DNA of 64,000 nucleotides, from the NCBI GenBank assembly GCA_022647565.1, contig JALCLA010000001.1:558001-622000 (forward strand), written 5' to 3'. Both the position numbers and the translations under genes were made by a program. Within the stretch, counting starts at the first letter, position 1. Each line of letters opens with the position of its first letter. Source of the stretch: Chiayiivirga sp. (GTDB lineage: Bacteria > Pseudomonadota > Gammaproteobacteria > Xanthomonadales > Xanthomonadaceae). Shown here in pieces: positions 37,071 to 46,488 of this stretch. The notes below the pieces were generated by a model. That model was not told the DNA's origin, did not search any database, and saw only the letters and a program-made list of their open reading frames with translations.

Positions 37071-37376
37071 TCAGCTCGCGCTGGAGGGCGTGGCGGACGC
37101 CGGGGTGCGACGGCTACCGGCCGCGGGCAGGGTCAGGAACCAGCGCATCTGCGATGCGCTGCGGCTCGCGGCTTTTTTTGCGGCATCCGCCTCCTGGCGC
37201 AGGCTGGCGGCTTCGGTGCGCAAGGCCAGTGCGAATGCGGCATCGGCTTCCTGCATGACCACGACCTGGGTGCCGGGCTGGGCGGCGGGCAGCGGTTCGC
37301 CGGCGGCGATCACGGCGGCCAGGGCGATGGCCGGAACGATCAGTCGGAGGGAAAGGCGGGTCAGGCTGGTGCTCAT
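37071..37376 (-). CDS. Small secreted hypothetical protein
   Basis: This 101-residue product begins with a signal-peptide-like hydrophobic segment (about 10-28, LRLIVPAIALAAVIAAGEP). A short alanine/serine-rich helical region (AAFALALRTEAASLRQEADAA) could form a coiled coil, and the C-terminus is basic. I do not recognise a family. AAGGAG lies about nine bases before the ATG, a strong ribosome binding site that supports the start. It is divergent from the HEAT-repeat gene. Confidence 0.6.
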   Translation of the reverse strand: MSTSLTRLSLRLIVPAIALAAVIAAGEPLPAAQPGTQVVVMQEADAAFALALRTEAASLRQEADAAKKAASRSASQMRWFLTLPAAGSRRTPASATPSSAS

Positions 37377-37629
37377 GGGGCTTCTCCTTGGGATAGTCAT
37401 CTGTAGCAATCCGCGTGCCAACCCTGGCTTCGGACGTTTCAACTGGTATTTCAATGTGTTGGACTCGTTGCCTCGCGCTCCGTCGCTGTCCGGTGATGTG
37501 AACCCTGTCCGCTTTTGCGGACAGACCCGGCCCCGATGGCAGCCACTTCGCGTTGTCGTAACGTACGACGAGGCGCGGCGCGCCCGTGTGACGCGCCGGG
37601 CGCCGGCTCATGACGAGGGGAACATTGCA

Positions 37630-39465
37630 ATGCGCAATCCGATGCGATGGCTGGCGGTGGCGGCGTTGGGCCTGGTGCTGGTGGCTCAGGCACAGACGCC
37701 CGGCGACAAGGCCTGGTTGAAACTCGAGAAGGCCATCGCGCGCGGCGACCACAGCGCGGCGGCGCAAGCCGTGGCCGGATATGGCGAACAGGCCTTGCCC
37801 CTGCTGCTGGCCGCGCTGCAGTCACGCGAGGACGCGGTGCGCGAGGCGGCCGCCGGTGAGCTGCGGGAGCTGGCGCGGCGCGATACCGATTCCGTGGCCT
37901 TGCGTGCCGCCATGCCCGCACTGCGGGCCGCGCTGCAGGATCGCGACGGCGAAGTCGTCGCCACCCTTGCCAGCACCCTCGCGTTGCTGGGCGATACCGA
38001 TGCCGCGCTCGCCGATGTGCGCCGCGCCGTGCTGCGCTCGGGCGAGTCGCGCCCGCATGTGCGCTTCAATGCAGCACGCAGCCTGATCGGAATCGACCCT
38101 GATCCGGCGCTGTTGCCGGATCTGCTCGCCTTCCTGTTCGACAGCGTGCCGGGCAACAACCGCGGCAACTGGGACGTGGAAGTCGGCATCGTGGAGAACC
38201 ATGATCTCGCGATGGAAGCGCTCACGCGCCTGGCGGCGCGCAACGATCGCCGCCTGATTCCGCCACTGGTGGTCGAACTCGACACCGCGCATCCGGTGGT
38301 GCCCTCGATCATGCGCGTGCTCGCCGCCTTCGACCCCGACCCCGAGGCCTGGCCCGAGGTGCTGCTGCGCCTCACCCGTTCGCCCGGCGACAACATCCGC
38401 GAAGTGGCCTGGGAACTGCTGGGCGAAGCGCAGACCAAGGAGCAACTGGCCGTGTGGTGGCCGGCGGGGCTGGCGGCGCTGGACGATGCGGATGCGCGCG
38501 GCGCGGCACTCGGCGCGATCCTCGATGTGCGCGGCGTGCGCGCCGATGGCCTGGAGCGCGTCGCTGCGTTGTTGCTGGATCGCAGCGTCGATGCCAGGCA
38601 GCGCGAGACCGCAGCCGAAATCCTGTATGACGCCTCGGACGACAATCTCAGCCGCGGCGACGCCGCCACCAGGTCCGCCGCGCGTCGCATCACCCAGACG
38701 GCCTATCGCGACCTGCTTGCCAGCGAACCCGCGGGTGAGTTGTTCCAGGACGTGGACGACAAGCTGCCCCACGTCGGGCTCGAAGACCTCGGCGTGGCCG
38801 AGCTGGCGCTGGCCGCAGCCGAACGCAATCCCGACGTCGCCGCGAGAGTCGTGTTGCTGGAGACGGTGGCCTGGGCCGGTGATCGGGCCCGGCCACTGTT
38901 CGCGCAGGTACAGGCCTTCACCGCATCGCCCGACGCAACGGTGAAGGACGCCGCGTTGAAGGCCCTGGACCGGCTCGACGCGGCCTGGCGCGCACGCGAG
39001 GCGCGGACCGCCGCCAGCGGTGGATCGACCTCACCCGCGGCGAGCCCGAGCACCGTCGTCGCCGGCAGTCAGGGGGGCGGCATCGCGGTCAAGGCGCGCG
39101 CGGCGGCGCAGGCCATGCTCAAGCAGCGCAAGCTCGCGGTCGGGTTTCCCGGGCTATACGAAGCGATCCGCCGCGGCGACGCCGAGGCCGTGGCGGCGCA
39201 GATCGATGCCGGCGTCGCGATCAACCAACCCGCGCAACTCGCGCCGGCGGTGCAGTTCAAGATCACTCCACTACAGGCCGTGGTCGACTACTGCCATGTG
39301 ACCGAACTGGTGCCGCCCGACAAGCTGCTGGCCATGGCGCGCGCGCTGCTGGCGCGCGGCGCCGCTCCGGCCGTGCGCGGCTCGCGCGAGCGCGGTGCGC
39401 TGGAAACCGCGGTGGACAACCACTGCCCGCAGGCCCTGATCGACGTGCTGGTGGCGGGACACTGA
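37630..39465 (+). CDS. Secreted HEAT-repeat protein with ankyrin-like end
   Basis: This 611-residue protein has a signal peptide (MRNPMRWLAVAALGLVLVAQAQ) and alpha-helical repeats with the spacing and residue pattern of HEAT repeats (LLLAALQSREDAVREAAAGEL, VATLASTLALLGDTDAA, IMRVLAAFDPDPE and others). The last 100 residues resemble two ankyrin units (LYEAIRRGDAEAVAAQIDAGVAIN). It is probably a periplasmic scaffold or binding protein; the target is unknown. The upstream open frame to 36988 is not conserved and lacks a signal peptide, so ATG 37630 is used. Confidence 0.8.
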   Translation: MRNPMRWLAVAALGLVLVAQAQTPGDKAWLKLEKAIARGDHSAAAQAVAGYGEQALPLLLAALQSREDAVREAAAGELRELARRDTDSVALRAAMPALRAALQDRDGEVVATLASTLALLGDTDAALADVRRAVLRSGESRPHVRFNAARSLIGIDPDPALLPDLLAFLFDSVPGNNRGNWDVEVGIVENHDLAMEALTRLAARNDRRLIPPLVVELDTAHPVVPSIMRVLAAFDPDPEAWPEVLLRLTRSPGDNIREVAWELLGEAQTKEQLAVWWPAGLAALDDADARGAALGAILDVRGVRADGLERVAALLLDRSVDARQRETAAEILYDASDDNLSRGDAATRSAARRITQTAYRDLLASEPAGELFQDVDDKLPHVGLEDLGVAELALAAAERNPDVAARVVLLETVAWAGDRARPLFAQVQAFTASPDATVKDAALKALDRLDAAWRAREARTAASGGSTSPAASPSTVVAGSQGGGIAVKARAAAQAMLKQRKLAVGFPGLYEAIRRGDAEAVAAQIDAGVAINQPAQLAPAVQFKITPLQAVVDYCHVTELVPPDKLLAMARALLARGAAPAVRGSRERGALETAVDNHCPQALIDVLVAGH

Positions 39466-39541
39466 GGCTGGCTAGCGCCACGATTCGTCGCCACAATAGC
39501 CCTTCACGCCGCCGCGACCGCGCGGCGAAGCGGAGGGGCTC

Positions 39542-40906
39542 ATGGCAGTGCAAGAGGCGCGCGTTCCGGATATCGGCAACTACTCCGATGTGCCGGTGAT
39601 CGAATTGCTGGTCGCGGTCGGCGACACGGTGAAGAAGGACCAGGGCCTGGTCACGCTGGAATCGGACAAGGCCACGATGGAAGTGCCGGCGCCCTTCGCG
39701 GGCGTCGTCAGGGAGATCAAGGTCAAGGTCGGCGACTCGCTGTCGGAAGGCAGCCTGGTGGCGCTGATCGACGCCAGCGACGGTGCCGCGGCGCCGGCAT
39801 CGCCAGCCGCGGCGCCAGCCCCCGCGCCGGCAGCCACGAAGGCCGAGCCGCCCGCTGCGGCAACGCCGGCCGTCGCTGCCGCGCCGGCAGCGGTGGCCGC
39901 GCCCATTTCCCGCGCGCCCAGCGTCGATCCCGAAGCCGCCGGGCCGCGCACCCCGCCGGTGAGCTTCGACGCAGCCGCGGTCGATCCCGCCAAGGTGCCG
40001 CACGCCAGTCCCGCGATCCGCCTGTTCGCGCGCGAGTTGGGCGTGGACCTGGCCAAGGTCAGCGGCGCGGGACGCAAGGGCCGCATCACGCGTGAGGACG
40101 TGCAGAACTTCGTCAAGGCCGCGCTCGCCGGCGGTGCCGCGCCCGGCGCCAAGGCGGCAGCGGGTGGTGGCGGGCTGAACCTGCTGCCCTGGCCAAACGT
40201 GGATTTCTCCAAGTTCGGCGCGGTGGAATCGACGCCGCTGTCGCGCATCAAGAAGATTTCCGGCGCGAACCTCGCGCGCAACTGGGCCATGATTCCGCAC
40301 GTCACCCAGTTCGAGAGCGCCGACATCACCGAGATGGAGGCGTTCCGCAAGAAGCTGGGCGAGGAGAATCCCACCCAGAAGATCACGCCGCTGGTGTTCC
40401 AGATCAAGGCCGTGGTCGCGGCGCTCAAGCAGTTCCCGAACTTCAACGCCTCGCTCGATGCAAGCGGTGAGAACCTGATCCGCAAGAAGTATTTCCACGT
40501 CGGCATCGCGGTCGATACGCCCGATGGCTTGGTGGTGCCGGTGATTCGCGACTGCGATCAGAAGGGCCTGCTGCAGCTGGCGGCGGAACTGGGCGAGATC
40601 TCGAAGAAGGCGCGGGACAAGAAGCTCGGCCCGGCCGATATGTCGGGCGGTTGCTTCTCGATCTCCTCGCTCGGCGGCATCGGCGGCACCTCGTTCACGC
40701 CCATCATCAACGCCCCGGAAGTGGCGATCCTCGGGGTGAGCAAGGCGGCGATGCAGCCGGTGTGGAACGGCAAGGAATTCGCGCCGCGCCTGATCCTGCC
40801 GCTCTCGCTCAGCTACGACCATCGCGTGATCGACGGTGCCGACGCGGCGCGCTTCACCAGTTTCCTTGCGGCCCAGCTTGGCGATATCCGGCGCCTGCTG
40901 CTCTGA
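39542..40906 (+). CDS. aceF: Pyruvate dehydrogenase E2, dihydrolipoyl acetyltransferase
   Basis: E2 moves the acetyl group from E1 to CoA. The 454 residues comprise one lipoyl domain (about 5-78) with lipoylated K43 in ESDKATMEV and an Ala/Pro linker. A peripheral-subunit-binding domain (about 150-185, [18 protein letters not shown]) and the catalytic domain with H427 in SYDHRVIDG follow. Length is short because E. coli AceF has three lipoyl domains. The ribosome binding site GGAGG is close to the ATG. No E1 gene (aceE) is in the window; the E3 gene follows two genes downstream. Confidence 0.96.
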   Translation: MAVQEARVPDIGNYSDVPVIELLVAVGDTVKKDQGLVTLESDKATMEVPAPFAGVVREIKVKVGDSLSEGSLVALIDASDGAAAPASPAAAPAPAPAATKAEPPAAATPAVAAAPAAVAAPISRAPSVDPEAAGPRTPPVSFDAAAVDPAKVPHASPAIRLFARELGVDLAKVSGAGRKGRITREDVQNFVKAALAGGAAPGAKAAAGGGGLNLLPWPNVDFSKFGAVESTPLSRIKKISGANLARNWAMIPHVTQFESADITEMEAFRKKLGEENPTQKITPLVFQIKAVVAALKQFPNFNASLDASGENLIRKKYFHVGIAVDTPDGLVVPVIRDCDQKGLLQLAAELGEISKKARDKKLGPADMSGGCFSISSLGGIGGTSFTPIINAPEVAILGVSKAAMQPVWNGKEFAPRLILPLSLSYDHRVIDGADAARFTSFLAAQLGDIRRLLL

Positions 40907-41796
40907 TGCCACGACGCGCGCGGATCGCCTGCATCCAGTATCGGCAGCGCCCGCTGCCGAACTTCGATGCGTTTGCCGCGCAACTGGAGCGCCAGGTCGC
41001 GATCGCCGCCGACTACAGTGCGGATCTGGCAGTGCTGCCGGAGTTTCTTGGCTTGCAGACGATCAGCGGCGGCCCGAAGCCCTTGGCCGCGGACGCCGCC
41101 GTGCAGGCCCTGAGCGCAGGGTATCCGGCGTTCGTCGCAACGCTGTCGAACCTGGCGCAGCGCTATCGCATCGATCTGGTCGGCGGGAGCAGTTTTCGTC
41201 GTGGCGACGACGGCCGCATCCACAACGTCTGCCCCGTGACCTTGCGCGACGGACGCGTGATCGAACAGGCCAAGTTGCATGCCACGCCGAGCGAGCGCGT
41301 GGTGTGGGGCGTCGCGGGTGGCGACGCGTTGCGCTTGATCGAGACCGATATCGGCCGCATCGGCGTGCTGATCTGCTACGACAGCGAGTTTCCCGAGCTG
41401 ACACGGCGCCTGGTGGAGCAGGGCGTCGAGCTGCTCTGCGTGCCGTTCTGCACCGATCTGCGCGACGGCTATCTGCGGGTGCGCTACAGCTGCGCCGCGC
41501 GCGCCGTCGAGAACCAGTGCTACGTCGCGCTGGCCGGTAACGTCGGGATGCAGCAGCACGTGCTGAACTTCGACCAGCAATGGTCGCAAAGCGCGATCCT
41601 CACGCCCTGTGATTTCGGTTTCGCCCGCGACGGCATCGCGGCCGAAGCGCAGCCGGGCGAGGAATGCGTGATCTTCGCCGACCTCGATTTCGACCAGCTG
41701 GCACAGGCGCGGCGCGAAGGTGCGGTACGCAACCTCGCCGATCGCCGGCTCGACCTCTACGACGTGCGCTGGCACGGCGCGTCGCATCTGCACTGA
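40906..41796 (+). CDS. Nitrilase-superfamily carbon-nitrogen hydrolase
   Basis: This 296-residue amidohydrolase has the nitrilase triad E46 (LPEFLG), K123 (AKLHATPSE) and C157 (LICYDSEFPE). Substrate class cannot be read from sequence; members cleave nitriles, amides or carbamoyl groups. It overlaps the aceF stop by one base (TGATG), so translation is probably coupled. Its presence within the pyruvate dehydrogenase cluster is unusual and suggests an amide-processing role tied to that operon, or simple insertion. Confidence 0.88.
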   Translation: MPRRARIACIQYRQRPLPNFDAFAAQLERQVAIAADYSADLAVLPEFLGLQTISGGPKPLAADAAVQALSAGYPAFVATLSNLAQRYRIDLVGGSSFRRGDDGRIHNVCPVTLRDGRVIEQAKLHATPSERVVWGVAGGDALRLIETDIGRIGVLICYDSEFPELTRRLVEQGVELLCVPFCTDLRDGYLRVRYSCAARAVENQCYVALAGNVGMQQHVLNFDQQWSQSAILTPCDFGFARDGIAAEAQPGEECVIFADLDFDQLAQARREGAVRNLADRRLDLYDVRWHGASHLH

Positions 41797-41809
41797 ACCC
41801 GGAGCCCGC

Positions 41810-42562
41810 ATGCCTGTAGCGCATCGAAAGTCATTGGTCGCGAAGATCTTGCTTGGCCTGTGCCTTTGCCATCCCGCCGCAGCCCTGGTCGTTGACCCGC
41901 CGCTGCCGGTGGCCGACTACGATTTCACCGGCTGGCTGGGCGATGCCGCCGGCAATGGCGCGACGCTGACCAAGGTAGGCGCTGCCGCGCTGGCCTATGT
42001 CCCGGTGACGGCCGACGGCGTGGACCGGCTCGCGCTCGCGGTGCCGGCCGGGGCCGGCTTGCGTCTGGCCCTGGGCCCGTTGCTGCCCCAGCAGGAATAC
42101 TCGGTGGCGATGATCGTCAGCATGAGCGGCACGAGCAGCTACGCCAAACTGCTCGATACCAACGACTTGGCCGAGGACGTCGGCTTGTACGCGCTGGGCA
42201 ACGATCTGAACTACTACACCGGCGGCAGTGCGTCCAACGACGCCTTCCCCGCCGACACGTTGCTTCAGGTGGTGGTCACGCGCGCCCCCGACGGAACCTA
42301 TGTCGGTTATCTCGATGGCGTGCAGCAGTTCACCTTCGTGGATACGGAAGCCAGCGGGCAGTTCACCGCGATCGCCGCGGCCCGCACCCTGCATTTCCTG
42401 CGCGACGACAACGACACCGGCAACAGCGAAGAAGCTGCGGGTGTACTGCATCGCGTGCGCTTGTTCGACCGCGTCCTGACACCGGCCGAAGTGACGGCGC
42501 TGGAAAGCAACCGCCGTCCCGAAAGCATCTTTCGCGGTGGCGGCTTCGAAGAGTTGCCCTGA
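41810..42562 (+). CDS. Secreted LamG/concanavalin-like domain protein
   Basis: This 250-residue secreted protein has a signal peptide to about residue 26 and a LamG-like jelly-roll fold (PLPVADYDFTG at the start, LNYYTGG, YVGYLDGVQQFTF and VLHRVRLFDRVLTPAEV at the end). It ends with IFRGGGFEELP, a variant of the GFE motif seen elsewhere in this window. It lies 13 bases after the nitrilase-like gene and 45 before lpdA. No binding target is known, and it is oddly placed in a metabolic operon. ATG 41810 is chosen from the signal peptide. Confidence 0.75.
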   Translation: MPVAHRKSLVAKILLGLCLCHPAAALVVDPPLPVADYDFTGWLGDAAGNGATLTKVGAAALAYVPVTADGVDRLALAVPAGAGLRLALGPLLPQQEYSVAMIVSMSGTSSYAKLLDTNDLAEDVGLYALGNDLNYYTGGSASNDAFPADTLLQVVVTRAPDGTYVGYLDGVQQFTFVDTEASGQFTAIAAARTLHFLRDDNDTGNSEEAAGVLHRVRLFDRVLTPAEVTALESNRRPESIFRGGGFEELP

Positions 42563-42607
42563 TCTTTCATGACCACGGCGATCGATTCGCCGCCTCCGGA
42601 GCCCTCC

Positions 42608-44377
42608 ATGGCCAGCATCGAAATCAAAGTCCCCGATATCGGCAACTACAGCGATATCCCAGTCATCGAACTGCTGGTGCAACCCGGCGATACGGTCAAG
42701 GCCGACCAGGGCCTGGTCACGCTGGAATCGGACAAGGCCACGATGGAAGTGCCCTCGAGCGCCGCCGGCGTGGTGAAGGAATTGCGGGTGAAGGTGGGCG
42801 ACACGGTGTCGCAAGGCAGCGTCGTGGCCATCCTCGAAAGCGAAGCGTCTGCGTCCGCGCCTGCACCCAAGCCCGCAGCGCCCGCGGCGGCCACGCCTGC
42901 GCCGGCTGCGCCTGCCACCGCCACGCCCTCCACCACGGCGGCGTCCGCCAGTGGTCGCAAGGCCGACAGCGAATGCGGCGTGGTGGTGCTGGGCGCGGGG
43001 CCGGGCGGTTACACCGCCGCTTTCCGCGCCGCCGACCTCGGGCTCGACGTGCTGCTGGTGGAGCGCTACGAAAGCCTGGGCGGCGTCTGCCTCAACGTCG
43101 GCTGCATTCCGTCCAAGGCCTTGCTGCACGCGGCGCGAGTAATCGACGAGGCCGCGCACGCGGCCGACTACGGCGTCAGTTTCGGTGCCGCGAAGATCGA
43201 CCTGGACAAGCTGCGTGGTTACAAGGACAAGGTGGTCAAGCAGCTCACCGGCGGCCTCGCCGGGATGAGCAAGCAGCGCAAGGTACAGCGCCTCACTGGT
43301 GTCGGCCGCTTCGTCTCGCCGCATGAGCTCGAAGTGGAATCGAGCGAGGGCAAGAAGCTGGTGCGCTTCGCCCACGCCATCATCGCCGCCGGCTCGCAGG
43401 CGGTGAAGCTGCCGGGCCTGCCGTGGGATGACAAGCGCCTGATGGATTCCACCGACGCGCTTGATCTGACCGACGTTCCCAAGCGCCTGCTGGTGGTCGG
43501 CGGCGGCATCATCGGGCTGGAGATGGCCTGCGTGTACGACGCGCTCGGCACCGAGGTCACCGTGGTGGAATTGCTCGACCAGCTCATGCCCGGCGCCGAT
43601 CCCGATCTGGTGCGACCGCTGGAACAACGCTTGAAGAAGCGCTACGGCGGCGGCATCCACCTCAAGGTCAAGGTCGCCAGGATCGAGGCTGAGAAGAAGG
43701 GACTCAAGGCCAGCTTTGAGGGTGAGAAAGCGCCCGAACCGCAGCTCTATGATCGCGTCCTGGTCGCGGTCGGACGCAGTCCGAACGGCAAGAAGGTCGG
43801 CGCCGAGAGCGCCGGCGTCAACGTCACCGAGCGCGGCTTCATCCCGGTCGACAAGCAGATGCGCACCAACGTGCCGCACATCTTCGCGATCGGCGACGTG
43901 GTGGGAAATCCGATGTTGGCGCACAAGGCCACGCACGAGGGCAAGGTGGCGGCAGAAGTGATCGCCGGGCTCAAGAGCGAGTTCGTCGCGCGCGTGATTC
44001 CGTCGGTGGCCTACACCGATCCGGAAGTGTCCTGGGTGGGCGTGACTGAAGCCGAAGCCAAGGCGCAGGGGCTGAAGTTCGGCATCGGCAAGTTCCCGTA
44101 TGCGGCGTCCGGCCGTGCCATCGGCATTGGCCGCACCGAGGGCTTCACCAAGCTGGTGTTCGACGAGGACAGTCACCGCGTCATCGGTGCCGGCATCGTG
44201 GGGCCGAACGCGGGTGATCTGATCAGCGAAGTCGCGCTCGCGATCGAGATGGGCTGCGAAGCCGCCGACATCGGCCTCACCATCCATCCGCATCCGACCC
44301 TGTCCGAATCGGTGGGCATGGCAGCCGAGGTGTACGAGGGCACGGTGACGGACATCTACGCGCCCAGGAAGCGCTGA
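42608..44377 (+). CDS. lpdA: Dihydrolipoyl dehydrogenase (E3) with N-terminal lipoyl domain
   Basis: E3 reoxidises lipoamide with FAD and NAD. The 589 residues carry an extra N-terminal lipoyl domain with K43 (ESDKATMEV) nearly identical in its flanks to AceF, then an Ala/Pro linker (about 78-120). The enzyme follows: GAGPGGY FAD motif (129-135), redox cysteines C161 and C166 (GGVCLNVGCIPSK), the second nucleotide site GGGIIGLEMA and the base histidine in IHPHPTLSE. Such lipoyl-E3 enzymes are known in this group. ATG 42608 is preferred over an earlier in-frame ATG at 42569. Confidence 0.96.
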   Translation: MASIEIKVPDIGNYSDIPVIELLVQPGDTVKADQGLVTLESDKATMEVPSSAAGVVKELRVKVGDTVSQGSVVAILESEASASAPAPKPAAPAAATPAPAAPATATPSTTAASASGRKADSECGVVVLGAGPGGYTAAFRAADLGLDVLLVERYESLGGVCLNVGCIPSKALLHAARVIDEAAHAADYGVSFGAAKIDLDKLRGYKDKVVKQLTGGLAGMSKQRKVQRLTGVGRFVSPHELEVESSEGKKLVRFAHAIIAAGSQAVKLPGLPWDDKRLMDSTDALDLTDVPKRLLVVGGGIIGLEMACVYDALGTEVTVVELLDQLMPGADPDLVRPLEQRLKKRYGGGIHLKVKVARIEAEKKGLKASFEGEKAPEPQLYDRVLVAVGRSPNGKKVGAESAGVNVTERGFIPVDKQMRTNVPHIFAIGDVVGNPMLAHKATHEGKVAAEVIAGLKSEFVARVIPSVAYTDPEVSWVGVTEAEAKAQGLKFGIGKFPYAASGRAIGIGRTEGFTKLVFDEDSHRVIGAGIVGPNAGDLISEVALAIEMGCEAADIGLTIHPHPTLSESVGMAAEVYEGTVTDIYAPRKR

Positions 44378-44439
44378 CCGGCTTGCGTAGCGCAGCCCTG
44401 CCCCGCACAGTAGCGCGGGCTGGGGGAGGCGGACGCGGC

Positions 44440-46407
44440 ATGGGGGCAGTCCGGACACGAAGGTTCCGACGCACGGCATGGGTGCTGGCGTGGCTGTGCG
44501 CGCCGTGGGCCGCGCCCCAGGCCGCTTGCCCGGCCCCGGATGCCCTGCGTGCCCAGGTTGACCACGCGGTCGCAGCGGGGGCTTCGCTCGATGCGGCGTG
44601 GGGCCAGGCGCGCGATGCCGTGCGTGCCTGTGCCGAGCCCGAGGCTGAAGCCGCGCTCATGGCCGAGTGGACCGACGCCGCGCGGCGGCACGGCGCCACC
44701 TCCGGGCAGTTGCAGGGCTTGACCGAGCAGCGGCTCGCCGTTGCCGTGCAGCATGGCCTGTTGCGGCATGAAGCCGAGGCGCGCCTGGCCCTGGCGATGT
44801 TCACGATTGCACGCGGCGAGGTCGATACGGCCTCGCTGCAGTTGCACACCGCGTTGGACCGGGTGCGCCGCCTCGACGACATCGCCGGACAGGCGCGGGT
44901 GCTGACCGAGCTGTCTCGCCTGGAGCGACGACGAGGCGATTACCTGGCGGCACTGCGCTTCGAGCTCAGCGGCGTGGAATTGCGCCGGCGCCTGAATCCA
45001 CCGCCCGAGTTGTGGCGTTCGCTGCTCAATCTTGGCGTGCTGTACGAGCAGATCGAGTTGCTGGAGGAGTCGCGTCGCTACTACGCCGAAGCCCTGGCCG
45101 AAAGCGAGCGCACCGGGCAACCGGGACAGATCGCCGACGTATTGAATGGCTATGCCGGGTTCCTCAATGATTTCGGCCCGGCCTCGGCCAGCCAGGCGTT
45201 GGCGATGGCCGAACGCGCCTTGCGCCTGCAACGCGAACAGGGGGACATGGCGCGGATCGGCTCCTGCCTGTTGCAGGTCGGGCGCGCGCGCCTCGGTCTG
45301 GGCCAGGTCGAAGCCGCGGAGGCGGCGTTCGCCGAATCGCTGCAACTGGCCGAGCGCGGCGGCTACGCCGGCCTGCGCGCGCACGTCGAGTTCCGTTGGG
45401 GTGAGCTGGAGCTGGCGCGCGGCGACACCGAAAAGGCCCTGGCGCGGATCGAGCGCGCCCGTGCCGAGTACGAGCGCCAATCGAATCGGCACCGCCTGGT
45501 GAAGGTCCATGGATTGCTGGAGCGCGTCCACACCGCACGGCATGACGAGCTGGCCGCCGCGCGTGCCGGGCGCGAGCACTTCCGCTTGCGCAACGAACTG
45601 CTAGGCGCCAATGCCAGCGGCAAGCTGGGCGAGCTGCTGACAAATTTCGCCTTGTCCGAAGAGCGCCACCGCAGCGAAGCCCTGCGCCAGGAGAATGCGG
45701 TGGCGACGGTGCGCCTGGAGAGCGAGCGCCGGCTGCGCCGCGCCGGATACCTGTTCGGCCTCGTCGTGATCGTCGGCCTGGCCTTGCTGGTGTGGCGACA
45801 TGCGGCGGTGCGGCGGCTGTATCGCCTGCTGAGCGACAGCACGCGCGAGACCGAAGCGCAGCGCGCGGCACTGAGCGAGGCCAACGCGCGCCTGACCGAA
45901 CTCAATCGCAGCGACGCACTCACCGGCCTGGCCTCGCGCAGCTATGGCATGGAACACCTCGCCGACCTGCTCGGTCACGCGCGCGCGCGCGGCAGCACCC
46001 CGGCCCTGTTGCTGTTCGACCTGGATCACTTCAAGGACATCAACGATCGCCACGGCCATCTCGTGGGCGACCAGGTGCTGGCCGCGGTGGCCGCTACCTT
46101 GCGCGACTTCGCGCCGAGCGATGCGCTGGTGTCGCGCGTGGGTGGCGAGGAATTCATGCTGGTGCTGGAGCACGCACAGCACGATCGCGCCCAGGTGGTG
46201 GCGGATGCGCTGCGACGCCGGGTGCGCGACCTCGGCATCGACATCGGGTCGCACTGGTTGCAGCTCACGGTCAGTGTCGGCGTGGCGCAGGTGGTGGCCG
46301 GCGCCGTCACGACGGTGCGCGAGCTGTATTCGGCCGCGGACGTGGCCTTGTACGAGGCCAAGCGCGCCGGACGCGACTGCGTACGCAGCGCCGCGCGAGT
46401 GGCCTGA
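44440..46407 (+). CDS. TPR-containing diguanylate cyclase (GGDEF)
   Basis: This 655-residue protein makes the second messenger cyclic di-GMP. It has a signal-anchor-like start, tetratricopeptide-type helical repeats (about 80-400, for example LLNLGVLYEQIELLEESRRYYAEALAE), a membrane helix (about 440-460) and a GGDEF domain with active-site GGEEF (568-572) and LFDLDHFKDINDRHGH. No convincing RxxD inhibitory site precedes it. ATG 44440 is preferred to the earlier TTG at 44383. It is cotranscribed or adjacent to the kinase block that follows. Confidence 0.9.
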   Translation: MGAVRTRRFRRTAWVLAWLCAPWAAPQAACPAPDALRAQVDHAVAAGASLDAAWGQARDAVRACAEPEAEAALMAEWTDAARRHGATSGQLQGLTEQRLAVAVQHGLLRHEAEARLALAMFTIARGEVDTASLQLHTALDRVRRLDDIAGQARVLTELSRLERRRGDYLAALRFELSGVELRRRLNPPPELWRSLLNLGVLYEQIELLEESRRYYAEALAESERTGQPGQIADVLNGYAGFLNDFGPASASQALAMAERALRLQREQGDMARIGSCLLQVGRARLGLGQVEAAEAAFAESLQLAERGGYAGLRAHVEFRWGELELARGDTEKALARIERARAEYERQSNRHRLVKVHGLLERVHTARHDELAAARAGREHFRLRNELLGANASGKLGELLTNFALSEERHRSEALRQENAVATVRLESERRLRRAGYLFGLVVIVGLALLVWRHAAVRRLYRLLSDSTRETEAQRAALSEANARLTELNRSDALTGLASRSYGMEHLADLLGHARARGSTPALLLFDLDHFKDINDRHGHLVGDQVLAAVAATLRDFAPSDALVSRVGGEEFMLVLEHAQHDRAQVVADALRRRVRDLGIDIGSHWLQLTVSVGVAQVVAGAVTTVRELYSAADVALYEAKRAGRDCVRSAARVA

Positions 46408-46488
46408 GGCGGCGCCGCGCGCAATCCTGCCCGCGAAACGCCCCGAGTCCCGGCTAGAGTAGGGTCCGACCCGTCGCGCCTCGATCGC

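Noticed and set aside
37071-37376. Toxin-antitoxin pair with the divergent HEAT-repeat gene
   Set aside because: Both products carry signal peptides and neither resembles a toxin or antitoxin family.
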